Positions 1 to 9,384 of a DNA stretch of 27,012 nt are shown piece by piece (positions within the stretch are counted from its first letter, which is position 1; every line of letters begins with the position of its first letter). The notes under the pieces are model-generated. The model was not told the DNA's origin. It ran no database searches and saw nothing but the letters and a program-made list of their open reading frames with translations. The DNA comes from a bacterium (GTDB lineage Bacteria > Planctomycetota > J058 > JAJDCP01), in the NCBI GenBank assembly GCA_030428695.1, contig JAUIEM010000090.1:1-27012 (forward strand), given 5' to 3'. The position numbers were made by a program, and so were the translations under genes.

Positions 1-4
1 GCCA

Positions 5-20
5 GGCGTGGGCTCACGCC
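5..20. terminator. GC hairpin, possible end of an upstream gene
   Basis: GGCGTG and CACGCC form a perfect 6-bp stem around a 4-base loop at the left edge of the window. No T-tract follows. It may terminate a gene lying to the left. Nothing else recognisable lies in 1-157 except a weak -10-like TAGGAT at 94-99. Confidence 0.25.
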
Positions 21-157
21 CGCATCCCCTGCCCGGAACGCCCGCTCGCTGCGGAGGGACGCTGTCCCGTTCCCCCCGCGGATCGAAAAGGTGTAGGATG
101 ATGGATCGACGCACGCAGTGTCCGGAAGGCGGCAGAGACGAGGCCCTGTCGCAGCCC

Positions 158-163
158 AGAGGG
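158..163 (+). promoter_or_regulatory. Ribosome binding site deciding the clpS start
   Basis: AGAGGG lies 7 bases before the TTG at 171 but only 1 base before the alternative in-frame TTG at 165. The spacing favours 171 as the clpS start. Confidence 0.5.
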
Positions 164-170
164 TTTGAGC

Positions 171-488
171 TTGGCTACCGAAGTCGAAACCGCTGTCGAC
201 GAGGCCATCCGGCTCGTCCCCCCGTACAACGTGATTCTGCTCAACGATGACGACCACACCTACGAGTACGTGATCCACATGCTCCAGAAGCTGTTCGGCT
301 ACCCGCCCGAGAAGGGCTTCCAGCTGGCGTGCGAGGTCGACACCACCGGGCGGGTGATCGTCCTGACGACGACCCTCGAGCGCGCCGAATTCAAACGCGA
401 TCAGATCCACGCCTTCGGTCCCGACAAGCAGATCCCGCGCTGCAAGGGGTCGATGTCCGCCATCATCGAGCCGGCCCCCGGCTGGTAG
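171..488 (+). CDS. clpS: ATP-dependent Clp protease adaptor ClpS
   Basis: ClpS is a small cytoplasmic adaptor that binds N-degron substrates and delivers them to ClpA/ClpC-ClpP. The 105-residue product carries the family core: PPYNVILLNDDDHTYEYVI near residues 17-35, then LACEVDTTGRVIV in the middle, where ClpS proteins form the substrate pocket. The C-terminal half, with KRDQIHAFGPD and the SMSAIIEPA tail, resembles the ClpS variant I associate with Planctomycetota rather than the E. coli form. Length fits the family. The start is a TTG chosen by ribosome-site spacing; TTG 165 would add two residues. No clpA or clpC is visible. The PP2C phosphatase gene begins 15 bases after the stop, so the two are probably co-transcribed. 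Confidence 0.9.
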   Translation: MATEVETAVDEAIRLVPPYNVILLNDDDHTYEYVIHMLQKLFGYPPEKGFQLACEVDTTGRVIVLTTTLERAEFKRDQIHAFGPDKQIPRCKGSMSAIIEPAPGW

Positions 489-503
489 GAACAAGCGAGC
501 TCC

Positions 504-1397
504 ATGGCACACACCAAGCCCTTTGCTGACTGGAACCTCGACGTCGCCGGGCGCACGGTCGCCGGGCTGGTGCGCGACAACAACGAAGACCAGTTCATGA
601 TCGCGCGCCTGCTGCGCGGCGTGTACTGCATCGACTCGAGCCTCTCCCCCGACGCCCTCGCCCACTTCAACGCCCGCTCGGGCTACCTGCTGGTGGTCAG
701 TGATGGGATGGGAGGACGCGCCGCCGGCGAGGTCGCGAGCGCGACCGCCGTCGAGGTGGTCGTACAGTGCGTCGAGGAGGTCTTCGACGCCCACGAGGGG
801 CACAAGGCGAGCGACGACGCGACCCGCGCCTTCCTGCAGGAAGCGGTCGAGCGCGCGGCGAGCATCCTGAAGACCATCCAGCGCCGCTCGCCGGACAAGC
901 ACGGCATGGGCTGCACGCTGACCCTCGGCTACGTGATCGACAAGAACCTGTGGGTCGCCCACGTCGGCGATTCCCGGGCCTACCTGGTGCGCAACCGCAA
1001 GCTGCACCGGCTGACCAAGGACCACACCTGGGCCGAGGCGCTCAAAGAGGCCGACGCGATCTCCGATGTCGAGAAACACCCCGGCCGGCACATGCTGACC
1101 AACGTGCTCGGCGGCAAGGATGAGCTGTTCGTCGACGTCTCGAAGATCCCCCTCAAGCCGGGGGACGTGCTGGTCTTCTGCTCCGACGGCATCCACGGCT
1201 GCGTCGGCGACGAGAAGCTCGGCAAGGTCGTCGTCCAGGCGCCGAGCGCCGACGCCGCGACCAAGAACCTGATCGACCTCGCCCTCGCCGAGGGCGGCCC
1301 GGACAACGCGACCGCGATCGTCGCGCGCATCGGCAGCGCGGTGCTCGATCTCGGGGAGGCCGAGGCGACGACGCGGCTGCCCCCCAAAGAGGGCTGA
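504..1397 (+). CDS. PP2C-family serine/threonine protein phosphatase
   Basis: This is a metal-dependent (Mg/Mn) phosphatase that removes phosphate from Ser/Thr in signalling proteins. The 297 residues have the ordered PP2C motifs: RDNNEDQF at 24-31, VSDGMGG at 65-71 with metal-binding Asp67, GCTLT at 136-140, VGDSRAY at 154-160, FCSDGI at 225-230 with Asp228, and GGPDNAT at 264-270 with Asp267. All expected metal ligands are present, so it should be active. There is no membrane segment or sensor domain, so it is a stand-alone cytoplasmic catalytic domain with a short Thr-rich tail. It follows clpS by 15 bases. No partner Ser/Thr kinase is in the window. The ribosome site is weak, which fits coupling to clpS translation. 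Confidence 0.93.
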   Translation: MAHTKPFADWNLDVAGRTVAGLVRDNNEDQFMIARLLRGVYCIDSSLSPDALAHFNARSGYLLVVSDGMGGRAAGEVASATAVEVVVQCVEEVFDAHEGHKASDDATRAFLQEAVERAASILKTIQRRSPDKHGMGCTLTLGYVIDKNLWVAHVGDSRAYLVRNRKLHRLTKDHTWAEALKEADAISDVEKHPGRHMLTNVLGGKDELFVDVSKIPLKPGDVLVFCSDGIHGCVGDEKLGKVVVQAPSADAATKNLIDLALAEGGPDNATAIVARIGSAVLDLGEAEATTRLPPKEG

Positions 1398-1479
1398 TGC
1401 CGCACGTCGTCACACGTCCCTCCTCCGGCTCACCCCGCCCACGACGCCCGTCCTCGCCGACCCGCGCGGGGAATAGGGC

Positions 1480-1508
1480 TTGCGCCCGATAACACAGCGC
1501 GTTAGACT
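1480..1508 (+). promoter_or_regulatory. Candidate sigma-70-type promoter for gcdH
   Basis: TTGCGC at 1480-1485 and TAGACT at 1503-1508 are separated by exactly 17 bases, in the 220-base gap between the phosphatase and gcdH. The predicted transcript start near 1515 gives a leader of about 100 bases. The -35 matches consensus only in its first three bases, so this is a candidate. No other gene is visible in this gap. Confidence 0.4.
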
Positions 1509-1617
1509 CGCCGCCCACAGCAGCCGGGGCCTGCTTCCGCCTAGATCTTGCATCCCTGCCGAAATGCGCGAAGATTGCGGAGAATCAACCCTTCGAGAGA
1601 CAAGGACGACCCTGGCC

Positions 1618-2781
1618 ATGGCATTCTCCAGCCCCGATTTCTACTGCCTCGACGAGATGCTCGAGGAGGAAGAGCTCCTCCTGCGCGAGACCGTGCGGCG
1701 CTTCGTCGACGAGAAGATCCTCCCCGACATCGACCGCCACTACAAAGACGGCACCTTCCCGCAGGAGCTGATCACCGAGTTCGGCGAGCTCGGCCTGCTC
1801 GGCGCCAACATCGAGGGCTACGGCTGCGCCGGGATGAGCAACACGGCCTACGGCATCATCATGCAGGAGCTCGAGCGCGGCGACAGCGGCGTGCGCAGCT
1901 TCGTGTCGGTGCAGGGCTCGCTCGTGATGTACCCGATCCTCGCCTTCGGCTCCCCCGAGCAGAAGGAGACCTGGCTGCCGAAGCTCGCCAGCGGTGAGGC
2001 GGTCGGCTGCTTCGGCCTGACCGAGCCCGACCACGGCTCCGACCCGGGCGGCATGATCACCCGCGCGGTCGAGGACGGCGACTCCTACGTGCTCAACGGC
2101 ACCAAGCGCTGGATCACCAACGGCACCATCGCCGACGTCGCCGTCGTCTGGGCCAAGCTCGACGGCAAGGTGCGCGGCTTCCTGGTCGAGAAGGAGCGCG
2201 AGGGCTTCTCCGCCCCGCTGATCCAGGGCAAGTTCTCGCTGCGGGCCTCGGTGACCAGCGACCTGATCTTCGAAGACTGCCGCATCCCGAAGGCGAACAT
2301 CCTGCCGGGCGTCGCCGGCCTCAAGGGCCCGCTGTCCTGCCTGACCCAGGCCCGCTACGGCATCGCCTGGGGGGCGATCGGCTCGGCGATGGAGTCCTAC
2401 CACACCGCCCTCGAGTACGTGAAGCACCGCACCCAGTTCGGCAAGCCGCTCGCCGGCTTCCAGCTCGTCCAGGCCAAGCTCGCCCAGATGCTGACCGAGA
2501 TCACCAAGATGCAGCTGATCTGCCTGCGTCTGGGGCGGATCAAGGACCAGGGGAAGATCACGCCGCAGCAGGTGTCCCTGGCCAAGCGCAACAACGTGTA
2601 CTGGGCGCTCGAGATCGCCCGGACGGCGCGCGACATGCTCGGCGCCTCCGGCGTGACGGACGAGTACCCGATCGGCCGCCACATGTGCAACCTCGAATCG
2701 GTGATCACCTACGAGGGCACCCACGACATCCACACCCTGATCCTGGGCCAGCACATCACCGGCATCGGCGCGTTCAAGTGA
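1618..2781 (+). CDS. gcdH: Glutaryl-CoA dehydrogenase (acyl-CoA dehydrogenase family)
   Basis: This FAD enzyme oxidises and decarboxylates glutaryl-CoA to crotonyl-CoA in lysine/tryptophan or aromatic breakdown and passes electrons to electron-transfer flavoprotein. The 387 residues align along their length with bacterial and human GCDH: ELERGDSGVRSF at 84-95, FGLTEPDHGSDPGG in the FAD/substrate loop, and TYEGTHDIHTLILG near the C terminus with the catalytic Glu at about 366. Glu86 and Arg93 match the pair that binds the substrate carboxylate in human GCDH (Glu87/Arg94), which separates it from general acyl-CoA dehydrogenases. ATG 1618 gives the usual N terminus and has AAGGA 11 bases upstream; an in-frame ATG at 1564 lacks such support. 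The etfB and etfA genes follow, which fits its electron acceptor. Confidence 0.9.
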   Translation: MAFSSPDFYCLDEMLEEEELLLRETVRRFVDEKILPDIDRHYKDGTFPQELITEFGELGLLGANIEGYGCAGMSNTAYGIIMQELERGDSGVRSFVSVQGSLVMYPILAFGSPEQKETWLPKLASGEAVGCFGLTEPDHGSDPGGMITRAVEDGDSYVLNGTKRWITNGTIADVAVVWAKLDGKVRGFLVEKEREGFSAPLIQGKFSLRASVTSDLIFEDCRIPKANILPGVAGLKGPLSCLTQARYGIAWGAIGSAMESYHTALEYVKHRTQFGKPLAGFQLVQAKLAQMLTEITKMQLICLRLGRIKDQGKITPQQVSLAKRNNVYWALEIARTARDMLGASGVTDEYPIGRHMCNLESVITYEGTHDIHTLILGQHITGIGAFK

Positions 2782-2787
2782 GAATTC

Positions 2788-2804
2788 CGGCTCGTCCCGA
2801 GCCG
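2788..2804. terminator. Hairpin between gcdH and etfB
   Basis: CGGCTCG and CGAGCCG form a perfect 7-bp stem with a 3-base loop, 6 bases after the gcdH stop. No T-tract follows directly. It could attenuate transcription or protect the gcdH mRNA end, setting etfBA expression apart from gcdH. Confidence 0.35.
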
Positions 2805-2854
2805 ACAACCCGAGGAAAGACCGTCCGTTTTTCCGAAGTCGCAGGAGTCCGAGT

Positions 2855-3607
2855 ATGAAGATAGTGGTCTGTATCAAGCGCATCCCGGCGACGGACACGA
2901 AGATCCGTCTCAGCGACGACGGGACGCTTGAAGAGGCGGGGATCCAGTGGATCACGAGCCCCTACGACGAGTACGCCGTCGAGATGGCCCTGCGTCTGGC
3001 CAAGGACACCAAGGGCGAGGTCGTCGTCGTGTGCCTCGGGCCCGACAAGGCGACCGACCGCATCCGCGGTGAGCTCGCGCGCGGCGCGACCCGCGCCATC
3101 CACCTGGTCGACGACGACATGCGCCGCGACAGCTACTCGGTCGCCAAGACCCTGTCCTGCGCGATCGCCGCGGAGAAGCCGGACGTGGTGTTCTGCGGCC
3201 GCTCCGCCGCCGACGACCAGTCCTTCGCCGTCGGGCCGATGCTCGGCGTCTTCCTCGACTTCCCGGTCGTCACCGAGGTCGCGGGCTTCGCCTACGAGGG
3301 CGGCAAGATCGTCGTCCACAAGGAGTTCGACGGCAAGGTCGCGCACATCGAGGTGCCGAGCCCCGTGCTCCTGACCGCGACGAAGGCCGAGTACGAGCCC
3401 CGCTATCCGAAGCTCAAGGACATCATGAAGGCCAAGAAGAAGAAGATCGCCAAGAGCGCCGCCGAAGCGGTCGCCTCGAAGGCCGAGACCCGCACCTGGA
3501 AGCCGCCGCCGCCTCCGGCCGACGGTCGTATCGTGGGTGAGGGGGCCGACGCGGCGCCCGAGCTCGTGCGGATCCTGTCCGAAGATGAGAAACTGCTCGC
3601 GCTCTAG
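2855..3607 (+). CDS. etfB: Electron transfer flavoprotein, beta subunit
   Basis: EtfB is the AMP-binding subunit of the EtfAB heterodimer, which carries electrons from acyl-CoA dehydrogenases to the quinone pool through ETF:quinone oxidoreductase. The 250 residues begin MKIVVCIKRIPATDTKIRL and contain SPYDEYAVEMALRL, a CGRSAADDQ segment and PRYPKLKDIMKAKKK, the characteristic EtfB signature near residues 187-201. Length is typical. AGGAG lies 7 bases before the ATG. The gene sits 73 bases after gcdH and 11 bases before etfA, and its TAG stop forms part of the etfA ribosome site. A Lys-rich and Pro-rich linker leads to the C-terminal tail, which in characterised EtfB wraps the partner subunit. 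Confidence 0.93.
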   Translation: MKIVVCIKRIPATDTKIRLSDDGTLEEAGIQWITSPYDEYAVEMALRLAKDTKGEVVVVCLGPDKATDRIRGELARGATRAIHLVDDDMRRDSYSVAKTLSCAIAAEKPDVVFCGRSAADDQSFAVGPMLGVFLDFPVVTEVAGFAYEGGKIVVHKEFDGKVAHIEVPSPVLLTATKAEYEPRYPKLKDIMKAKKKKIAKSAAEAVASKAETRTWKPPPPPADGRIVGEGADAAPELVRILSEDEKLLAL

Positions 3608-3618
3608 GAGATCACCCC

Positions 3619-4593
3619 ATGCCGAACATCGTCGCTTTTGCTGAACAGAAGGAAGGCAAGCTCCGCAAGGGTGCCTTCGAGACCACCTGCGAGGCGCGCC
3701 GTCTGGTCGACGCCCTCGGCGGTGGCGAAGTCGTCGCCATCGTGCTCGGCTCCGGCGTGACCGACGCCGCCGCCGAGCTCGGCCAGTACGGCGCCGACAA
3801 GGTCCTGGTCATCGACCACGCCGACCTCGGCAGCTACAGCAATGAGACCTATCTCAACCCGCTGGTCGCCGCGGTCCAGTCCGTCTCGCCCTACGCCGTG
3901 ATCTTCAACTCGAGCGCGATCGGGCGCGAGCTCTCGCCGATGCTCGCCGCCAAGCTCGACGTCGGCGTCGTCGCCGACTGCACCGGGATCGAGGTCGACG
4001 GCGACAACCTCGTCTTCACCCGGCCGATCTTCGCCGGCAAGGCCTTCGCCGAGGTCTGCCTGAGCTCGACCCCGAAGGTCTTCAGCCTGCGCCCGAACTC
4101 GGTCAGCGTCGGCACCGACAACGCCCGCACGGCCGACGTCAGCGCCTTCGAGGCCGAGATCCCCGCCCCGACGTGCACGATCACCAAGGTCGAGGAGTCC
4201 GGCAGCGGCAAGCTCGACCTGACCGAGGCGGAGATCATCGTCTCCGGCGGTCGCGGCATGAAGGGCCCGGAGAACTTCAACATCCTCGAAGAGCTCGCCG
4301 GCGAGATCGGCGCGGTCGTCGGCGCGAGCCGCGCGGTCGTCGACGCTGGCTGGCGGCCGCACGCCGACCAGGTCGGGCAGACCGGCAAGACGGTCAGCCC
4401 GAAGCTGTACATCGCCTGCGGCATCTCCGGCGCGATCCAGCACCTGGCGGGCATGAGCTCGAGCAAGTGCATCGTCGCGGTCAACAAGGACCCCGAGGCG
4501 CCGATCTTCAAGGTCGCGCACTACGGCATCGTCGGTGACCTGTTCGAGGTCGTCCCGGCGCTGACCGGTCTGGTCAAGGAGAAGAAGGGCTAG
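3619..4593 (+). CDS. etfA: Electron transfer flavoprotein, alpha subunit
   Basis: EtfA supplies the redox-active FAD of the electron transfer flavoprotein. The 324 residues have an N-terminal Rossmann-like half and a C-terminal FAD domain with the conserved run [45 protein letters not shown] and ADY-like [14 protein letters not shown] is 9 bases before the ATG and overlaps the etfB stop, indicating tight translational linkage. Together with gcdH this is a self-contained dehydrogenase plus electron-acceptor unit. The ETF:quinone oxidoreductase that would complete the chain is not in the window. No truncation or missing FAD-loop residue is apparent. Confidence 0.94.
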   Translation: MPNIVAFAEQKEGKLRKGAFETTCEARRLVDALGGGEVVAIVLGSGVTDAAAELGQYGADKVLVIDHADLGSYSNETYLNPLVAAVQSVSPYAVIFNSSAIGRELSPMLAAKLDVGVVADCTGIEVDGDNLVFTRPIFAGKAFAEVCLSSTPKVFSLRPNSVSVGTDNARTADVSAFEAEIPAPTCTITKVEESGSGKLDLTEAEIIVSGGRGMKGPENFNILEELAGEIGAVVGASRAVVDAGWRPHADQVGQTGKTVSPKLYIACGISGAIQHLAGMSSSKCIVAVNKDPEAPIFKVAHYGIVGDLFEVVPALTGLVKEKKG

Positions 4594-4620
4594 CCTGCGC
4601 TGGCTCTCTCTCCCCCGTGC

Positions 4621-4647
4621 GCCCTCTCCCTCGCCCGAGGGGAGGGC
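4621..4647. terminator. GC-rich hairpin after etfA
   Basis: GCCCTCTCC pairs with GGGGAGGGC (9 bp including one G-T wobble) around a 9-base loop, 27 bases after the etfA stop. There is no T-tract, so it is a candidate terminator or mRNA-stabilising hairpin only. Confidence 0.35.
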
Positions 4648-4666
4648 GTCGGCGATGGGGGTGCTG

Positions 4667-4672
4667 TACAAT
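4667..4672 (+). promoter_or_regulatory. Candidate -10 box for pgm
   Basis: TACAAT (5 of 6 to TATAAT) lies 29 bases before the pgm start codon and downstream of the preceding hairpin. No convincing -35 hexamer is found at the usual distance. Confidence 0.3.
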
Positions 4673-4701
4673 CCGGGGACAACCCGTACCCGGAGGTTCC
4701 C

Positions 4702-6342
<1,641 letters not shown>

Positions 6343-6494
6343 GGGCCCGGAAAGGAATACGTCGAGCACTCGGCCGCGCCTGCGGCGTGATTCTGTCACT
6401 TGCCTCTCTCCGAATAACACCGCTGAGCGGGCATGGGGTTTGCTCCGTCACCGGGCAGACACGCGCGGCAGCCGGTTTGGCGCGCGACGTGTGG

Positions 6495-6510
6495 CGAGGT
6501 GGTAACCTCG
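6495..6510. repeat. Perfect inverted repeat upstream of the CBS gene
   Basis: CGAGGT-GGTA-ACCTCG is a perfect 6-bp stem with a 4-base loop, ending 47 bases before the CBS gene start. It may be an operator or a leader hairpin. The rest of the 215-base gap (6343-6557) shows no gene. Confidence 0.35.
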
Positions 6511-6557
6511 CGGAGCTACAGCCACTACTTCCCGGTAGCGCCGGGGGGAGGAGAGAC

Positions 6558-6992
6558 ATGACCGTCAAAGTCGCCGAGCTGATGCGCAAACAGGTGATCA
6601 GCACCCGTCCCCACGAGACCGTCGGCCACGTCCGCAAGATCCTCGAGAAGAACCACATCTCGACCGTGCCGGTGGTCGACGCCGAGGGCGCGGTCGCCGG
6701 CATGGTATCCGCGGCCGACATCCTCGCCCACCCGAAGGAGAGCACCCCCGTCAGCCAGATCATGACCGAGGATGTGTACACGATCCCGGAGTACGCGGAC
6801 GTGCAGATCGCGGCCCGGATGATGCGCAACCACAAGATCCACCACCTGCCCGTCACCGACGAAGACCGCCTGACCGGGATCCTGAGCAGCTTCGACCTGC
6901 TCAAGCTGGTCGAGGGCCACCGCTACGTCGCGAAGAACCCTTCGACGCCGAAGGGCAAGGGCGTCGGCAAGCGGACGAAGAGCGAGCGCTGA
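6558..6992 (+). CDS. CBS-domain pair protein
   Basis: This is a small cytoplasmic protein with two CBS domains, modules that usually bind adenosine nucleotides and act as energy or redox sensors. CBS1 spans about residues 8-58 (LMRKQVISTRP, TVPVVDAEGAVAGMVSAADIL) and CBS2 about 66-118 (IMTEDVYTIPEY, HHLPVTDEDRLTGILSSFDLL). A basic Lys/Arg-rich tail follows (125-144) that could contact nucleic acid. There is no fused enzyme or channel, so the regulated partner is unknown. GGAGGA precedes the ATG at good spacing. The same frame is open far upstream over pgm, but only this part has the family signature. Its stop lies 3 bases from the convergent lysR stop, both inside one hairpin. Confidence 0.92.
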   Translation: MTVKVAELMRKQVISTRPHETVGHVRKILEKNHISTVPVVDAEGAVAGMVSAADILAHPKESTPVSQIMTEDVYTIPEYADVQIAARMMRNHKIHHLPVTDEDRLTGILSSFDLLKLVEGHRYVAKNPSTPKGKGVGKRTKSER

Positions 6993-7001
6993 CCCTCAGC
7001 G
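6987..7001. terminator. Shared two-way terminator hairpin with both stop codons
   Basis: CGCTGA-CCC-TCAGCG is a perfect 6-bp stem with a 3-base loop. The TGA of the CBS gene and the TGA of the minus-strand LysR gene form part of the two arms. There is no T-tract on either strand. Confidence 0.4.
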
Positions 7002-7880
7002 TTGCGGGGGCGCGAAGCGCTGGCTGAGCAGCGCGAGCATCGCGGTGACCTTCGGCGGCGTGTGCCGGCCACCGGGGAACACCGCGTGCACCGGGATCTC
7101 CGCGCCGCTCCAGGCGGGAAGCACCGGGACGAGCTGCCCTTCCGGCGCGCTCTCGAACACGTAGGCGGGCAGCAGCGCGATGCCGAGCCCGGCGCAGGCC
7201 GCGGCGCGCAGCAGGGCGTAGTCGTTGACGGCCAGCCGTGGTTGAAGCGGTAGCGTCACGCTCCTGCCGGCGGAGTGCAGCGTCCACATCGCCCGCTCCC
7301 TGCTTCCTCCGCTGAACTCGATGGTGTCGTGGGCCGCGAGCTCCGCCGGCTCGTCGGGCGCCGGGCGGGAGCGCAGGTAGCGCGGCGCGGCGACGAGCAG
7401 GCGACGGATCGTGCCGAGCCTGCGGGCCCGCAGCGTCGAGTCGGGCAGCCTCCCCGCCCGCACCGCGAGGTCGAAGCCCTCGGCGATCAGGTGCACGACA
7501 CGGTCGGTGCAGACCAGGTCGACGCGGCAGTCGGGGTACGACGCGAGGTATGCGCTGACGACCGACCCGAGGAACTCGAAGGTCAGCGGCGCGGTCATCC
7601 GCAGCGAGCCGTAGGGCCTCTTCCCCCAACCGGCGACCAGGGCCTCCGCGGCGCGGGCCTCGTCGACAGCGTGGCGGGCGCGCTCGAAGAAGGCCGCGCC
7701 GATGTCGGTCAGCCGCACCGAGCGGGTCGTCCGGTGCAGCAGCTGCGCGTCGATGCGCGCCTCGAGGTTGGCGATCCTGCGGCTGACCGTCGACCGGGGC
7801 ATCGCGAGCTGATCGGCGGCGGCGGTGAAGCTCCCGGCCCGCGCCACGGCGACGAACACCGCCATCTCGTTGAGGTCCAT
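6996..7880 (-). CDS. LysR-family transcriptional regulator
   Basis: The 294 residues have the LysR layout: an N-terminal winged helix-turn-helix (residues 1-60, with GSFTAAADQLAMPRSTVSRR at 17-36), a linker helix, and a periplasmic-binding-protein-like effector domain from about 90. Such proteins act as tetramers, bind T-N11-A dyads and usually control the divergent neighbour. That neighbour here is the ycaC-type hydrolase, with a matching dyad at 7914-7937 between them. The start at 7880 gives the usual MDLNEMAVFV N terminus; an ATG 6 bases upstream and an extension to 7916 are less likely because AGAGAG is best placed for 7880. The effector is unknown. The LysR/ycaC pair looks proteobacterial, so lateral transfer is possible. 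Confidence 0.92.
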   Translation of the reverse strand: MDLNEMAVFVAVARAGSFTAAADQLAMPRSTVSRRIANLEARIDAQLLHRTTRSVRLTDIGAAFFERARHAVDEARAAEALVAGWGKRPYGSLRMTAPLTFEFLGSVVSAYLASYPDCRVDLVCTDRVVHLIAEGFDLAVRAGRLPDSTLRARRLGTIRRLLVAAPRYLRSRPAPDEPAELAAHDTIEFSGGSRERAMWTLHSAGRSVTLPLQPRLAVNDYALLRAAACAGLGIALLPAYVFESAPEGQLVPVLPAWSGAEIPVHAVFPGGRHTPPKVTAMLALLSQRFAPPQR

Positions 7881-7913
7881 CCCCATCTCTCTAGTACCTC
7901 GGACTGCGCCCCG

Positions 7914-7937
7914 CATTGTTGCACAGGTGGAACAGTG
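7914..7937. promoter_or_regulatory. Candidate LysR operator dyad
   Basis: CATTGTT and AACAGTG are inverted with one mismatch around a 10-base centre, in the 149-base gap between the divergent lysR and ycaC-like genes. It contains a T-N11-A pattern (T7920 to A7932), the usual LysR recognition form. The site lies 34 bases before the LysR start, which suits autoregulation as well as control of ycaC. Confidence 0.45.
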
Positions 7938-8029
7938 TCTTCAGTTTTCGTCCGGGCCTGCGCCGAATGCAAGGCGTATCCTGCCTGTGGGTGCGACGGG
8001 TGCACCCCGCTACCGAAGGAGACTCGCTG

Positions 8030-8653
8030 ATGACCGCTCCCTATGTCCGCCTCGACAAAGACCAGGCCGCCGTCCTGCTCGTCGATCACCAGACAGGGCT
8101 CTTGTCCCTCGTCCGCGACATCGACCCCGACAAGTTCAAGAACAACGTCCTCGCCCTGGCCGACGCCGCCCGTTACTTCGAGCTGCCGACCATCCTGACC
8201 ACCAGCTTCGAGCAGGGCCCGAACGGACCGCTGGTCCCGGAGCTCAAGGAGCAGTTCCCGGACGCGCCCTACATCGCCCGCCCGGGGCAGATCAACGCCT
8301 GGGACAACGAGGACTTCGTCGCCGCCGTGCGCGCGACGGGCAAGAAGCAGCTGATCATCGCCGGCGTGGTCACCGAGGTCTGCGTCGCGTTTCCGGCGCT
8401 CTCCGCCCTGGAAGAGGGCTTCGACGTGTTCGTGGTCACCGACGCCTCCGGGACCTTCAACGCGCTGACCCGCGATGCGTCGTGGAGCCGGATGGCCCAG
8501 GCGGGCGCCCAGCTGATGACCTGGTTCGCGGTCGCCTGCGAGCTGCACCGGGACTGGCGCAACGACGTCGAGGGGCTCGGAGCGCTGTTCTCACGTCGCA
8601 TCCCCGACTATCGCAACCTGATCTCGAGCTACAATTCGCTGACGGGCGCCTGA
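8030..8653 (+). CDS. ycaC: YcaC-like isochorismatase-family hydrolase
   Basis: This member of the cysteine-hydrolase (isochorismatase-like) superfamily is very close to E. coli YcaC along all 207 residues, including PYVRLDK, FKNNVLALADAARYF, LPTILTTSFEQGPNGPLVPEL, INAWDNEDF and ACELHRDWRND. The catalytic set is intact: Asp19, Arg84 in YIARPG, and Cys118 in VVTEVCVAF. The physiological substrate of YcaC is not established, so no reaction is assigned. GAAGGAGA lies 7 bases before the ATG at 8030. It is divergent from a LysR gene that probably regulates it. Its strong likeness to proteobacterial YcaC stands out against its neighbours and hints at horizontal acquisition. Confidence 0.93.
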   Translation: MTAPYVRLDKDQAAVLLVDHQTGLLSLVRDIDPDKFKNNVLALADAARYFELPTILTTSFEQGPNGPLVPELKEQFPDAPYIARPGQINAWDNEDFVAAVRATGKKQLIIAGVVTEVCVAFPALSALEEGFDVFVVTDASGTFNALTRDASWSRMAQAGAQLMTWFAVACELHRDWRNDVEGLGALFSRRIPDYRNLISSYNSLTGA

Positions 8654-8666
8654 GCGGGCCGGGTGC

Positions 8667-8695
8667 TTTTCCTCCTCGGGGAGTCCCAGTAGACT
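8667..8695 (+). promoter_or_regulatory. Weak candidate promoter for the glycosyltransferase pair
   Basis: TAGACT at 8690-8695, the same -10-like hexamer seen before gcdH, is 26 bases before the GT2 start. TTTTCC lies 17 bases upstream as a poor -35. Confidence 0.25.
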
Positions 8696-8721
8696 GGTGG
8701 AAACTCCAACGCCGACGGCCG

Positions 8722-9384
8722 ATGCTTCCCGAGCTCAGCGTGATCATGCCCGTCCGCGACGCCGCCGGCACCATCGAGGCCGCGCTGCGGAGCGCCCTCG
8801 CCCAGGACGCCGACCTCGAGGTCCTGGTCGTCGACGATGGCTCCCGCGACGACTCCGCCGCCCGAGCCGCGCGCTTCGGTCCGCGCGTGCGGGTGCTGCG
8901 CCAGGCGCGGGCGGGGCCCTCCGCCGCCCGCAACCGCGGGATCGCGGCCGCCCGGGCGGAGGTGATCGGCTTCCTCGACGCGGACGACCTGTACGCTCCG
9001 GGCGCGCTCGCGCCGCTGCTCGCGTGCCTCCGGGAGGCGTCCGCGCCGGTGCTGCACGCGCGGCTCCAGGACCTCGGACCCGGCGCGGCCCTCGGCCCCC
9101 CGCGGCACTCCTTCAACCTCGGCAGCCTGCTGTGCGCGCGGACGGTGTTCGCGCGGGCGGGCGTCCTCGACGAGGCGCTGCACTACAGCGAGGACGTCGA
9201 CTTCCTCGTGCGCTTGCGGGATGAAGGCGTCGCGCGCCGGCTCGACTCCCGCGTGCTGCTTCACTACCGTCGCCACGAGGGCAGCCTGGTCGGACGGCTG
9301 ACTCCCGAAGAGCGGCGCGCCCGGCACGTCGACAAGTGGTTCGGGATCCTGCGCGCCAGCCTCGCCCGGAAGCAGGACCCGTGA
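8722..9384 (+). CDS. Family 2 glycosyltransferase (GT-A fold)
   Basis: This is a sugar transferase using a nucleotide-sugar donor, probably for a cell-surface glycan. The 220 residues show the GT2 fold: LSVIMPVRDAAGTIEAAL at 5-22, VVDDGSRDD at 36-44, ARNRGIAAARAEVIGFLDADD at about 69-89 with the metal-binding acidic motif, and SEDVDFLVRL as the acceptor/catalytic acidic region. It is shorter than many GT2 enzymes and has no membrane helices. No good ribosome site precedes the ATG at 8722, and the frame is open further upstream, so the start is uncertain. Its TGA overlaps the GTG of the next glycosyltransferase by 4 bases, indicating translational coupling. Donor and acceptor cannot be read from the sequence. 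Confidence 0.9.
   Translation: MLPELSVIMPVRDAAGTIEAALRSALAQDADLEVLVVDDGSRDDSAARAARFGPRVRVLRQARAGPSAARNRGIAAARAEVIGFLDADDLYAPGALAPLLACLREASAPVLHARLQDLGPGAALGPPRHSFNLGSLLCARTVFARAGVLDEALHYSEDVDFLVRLRDEGVARRLDSRVLLHYRRHEGSLVGRLTPEERRARHVDKWFGILRASLARKQDP

Noticed and set aside
1480..1617. N-terminal extension of glutaryl-CoA dehydrogenase
   Set aside because: Family alignment and the ribosome site fit ATG 1618, and the extension would overlap the candidate promoter.
7825..8721. Upstream extension of the GT2 frame
   Set aside because: It is the Arg-rich shadow of the ycaC gene. The GT2 fold starts at MLPELSVIMPV.
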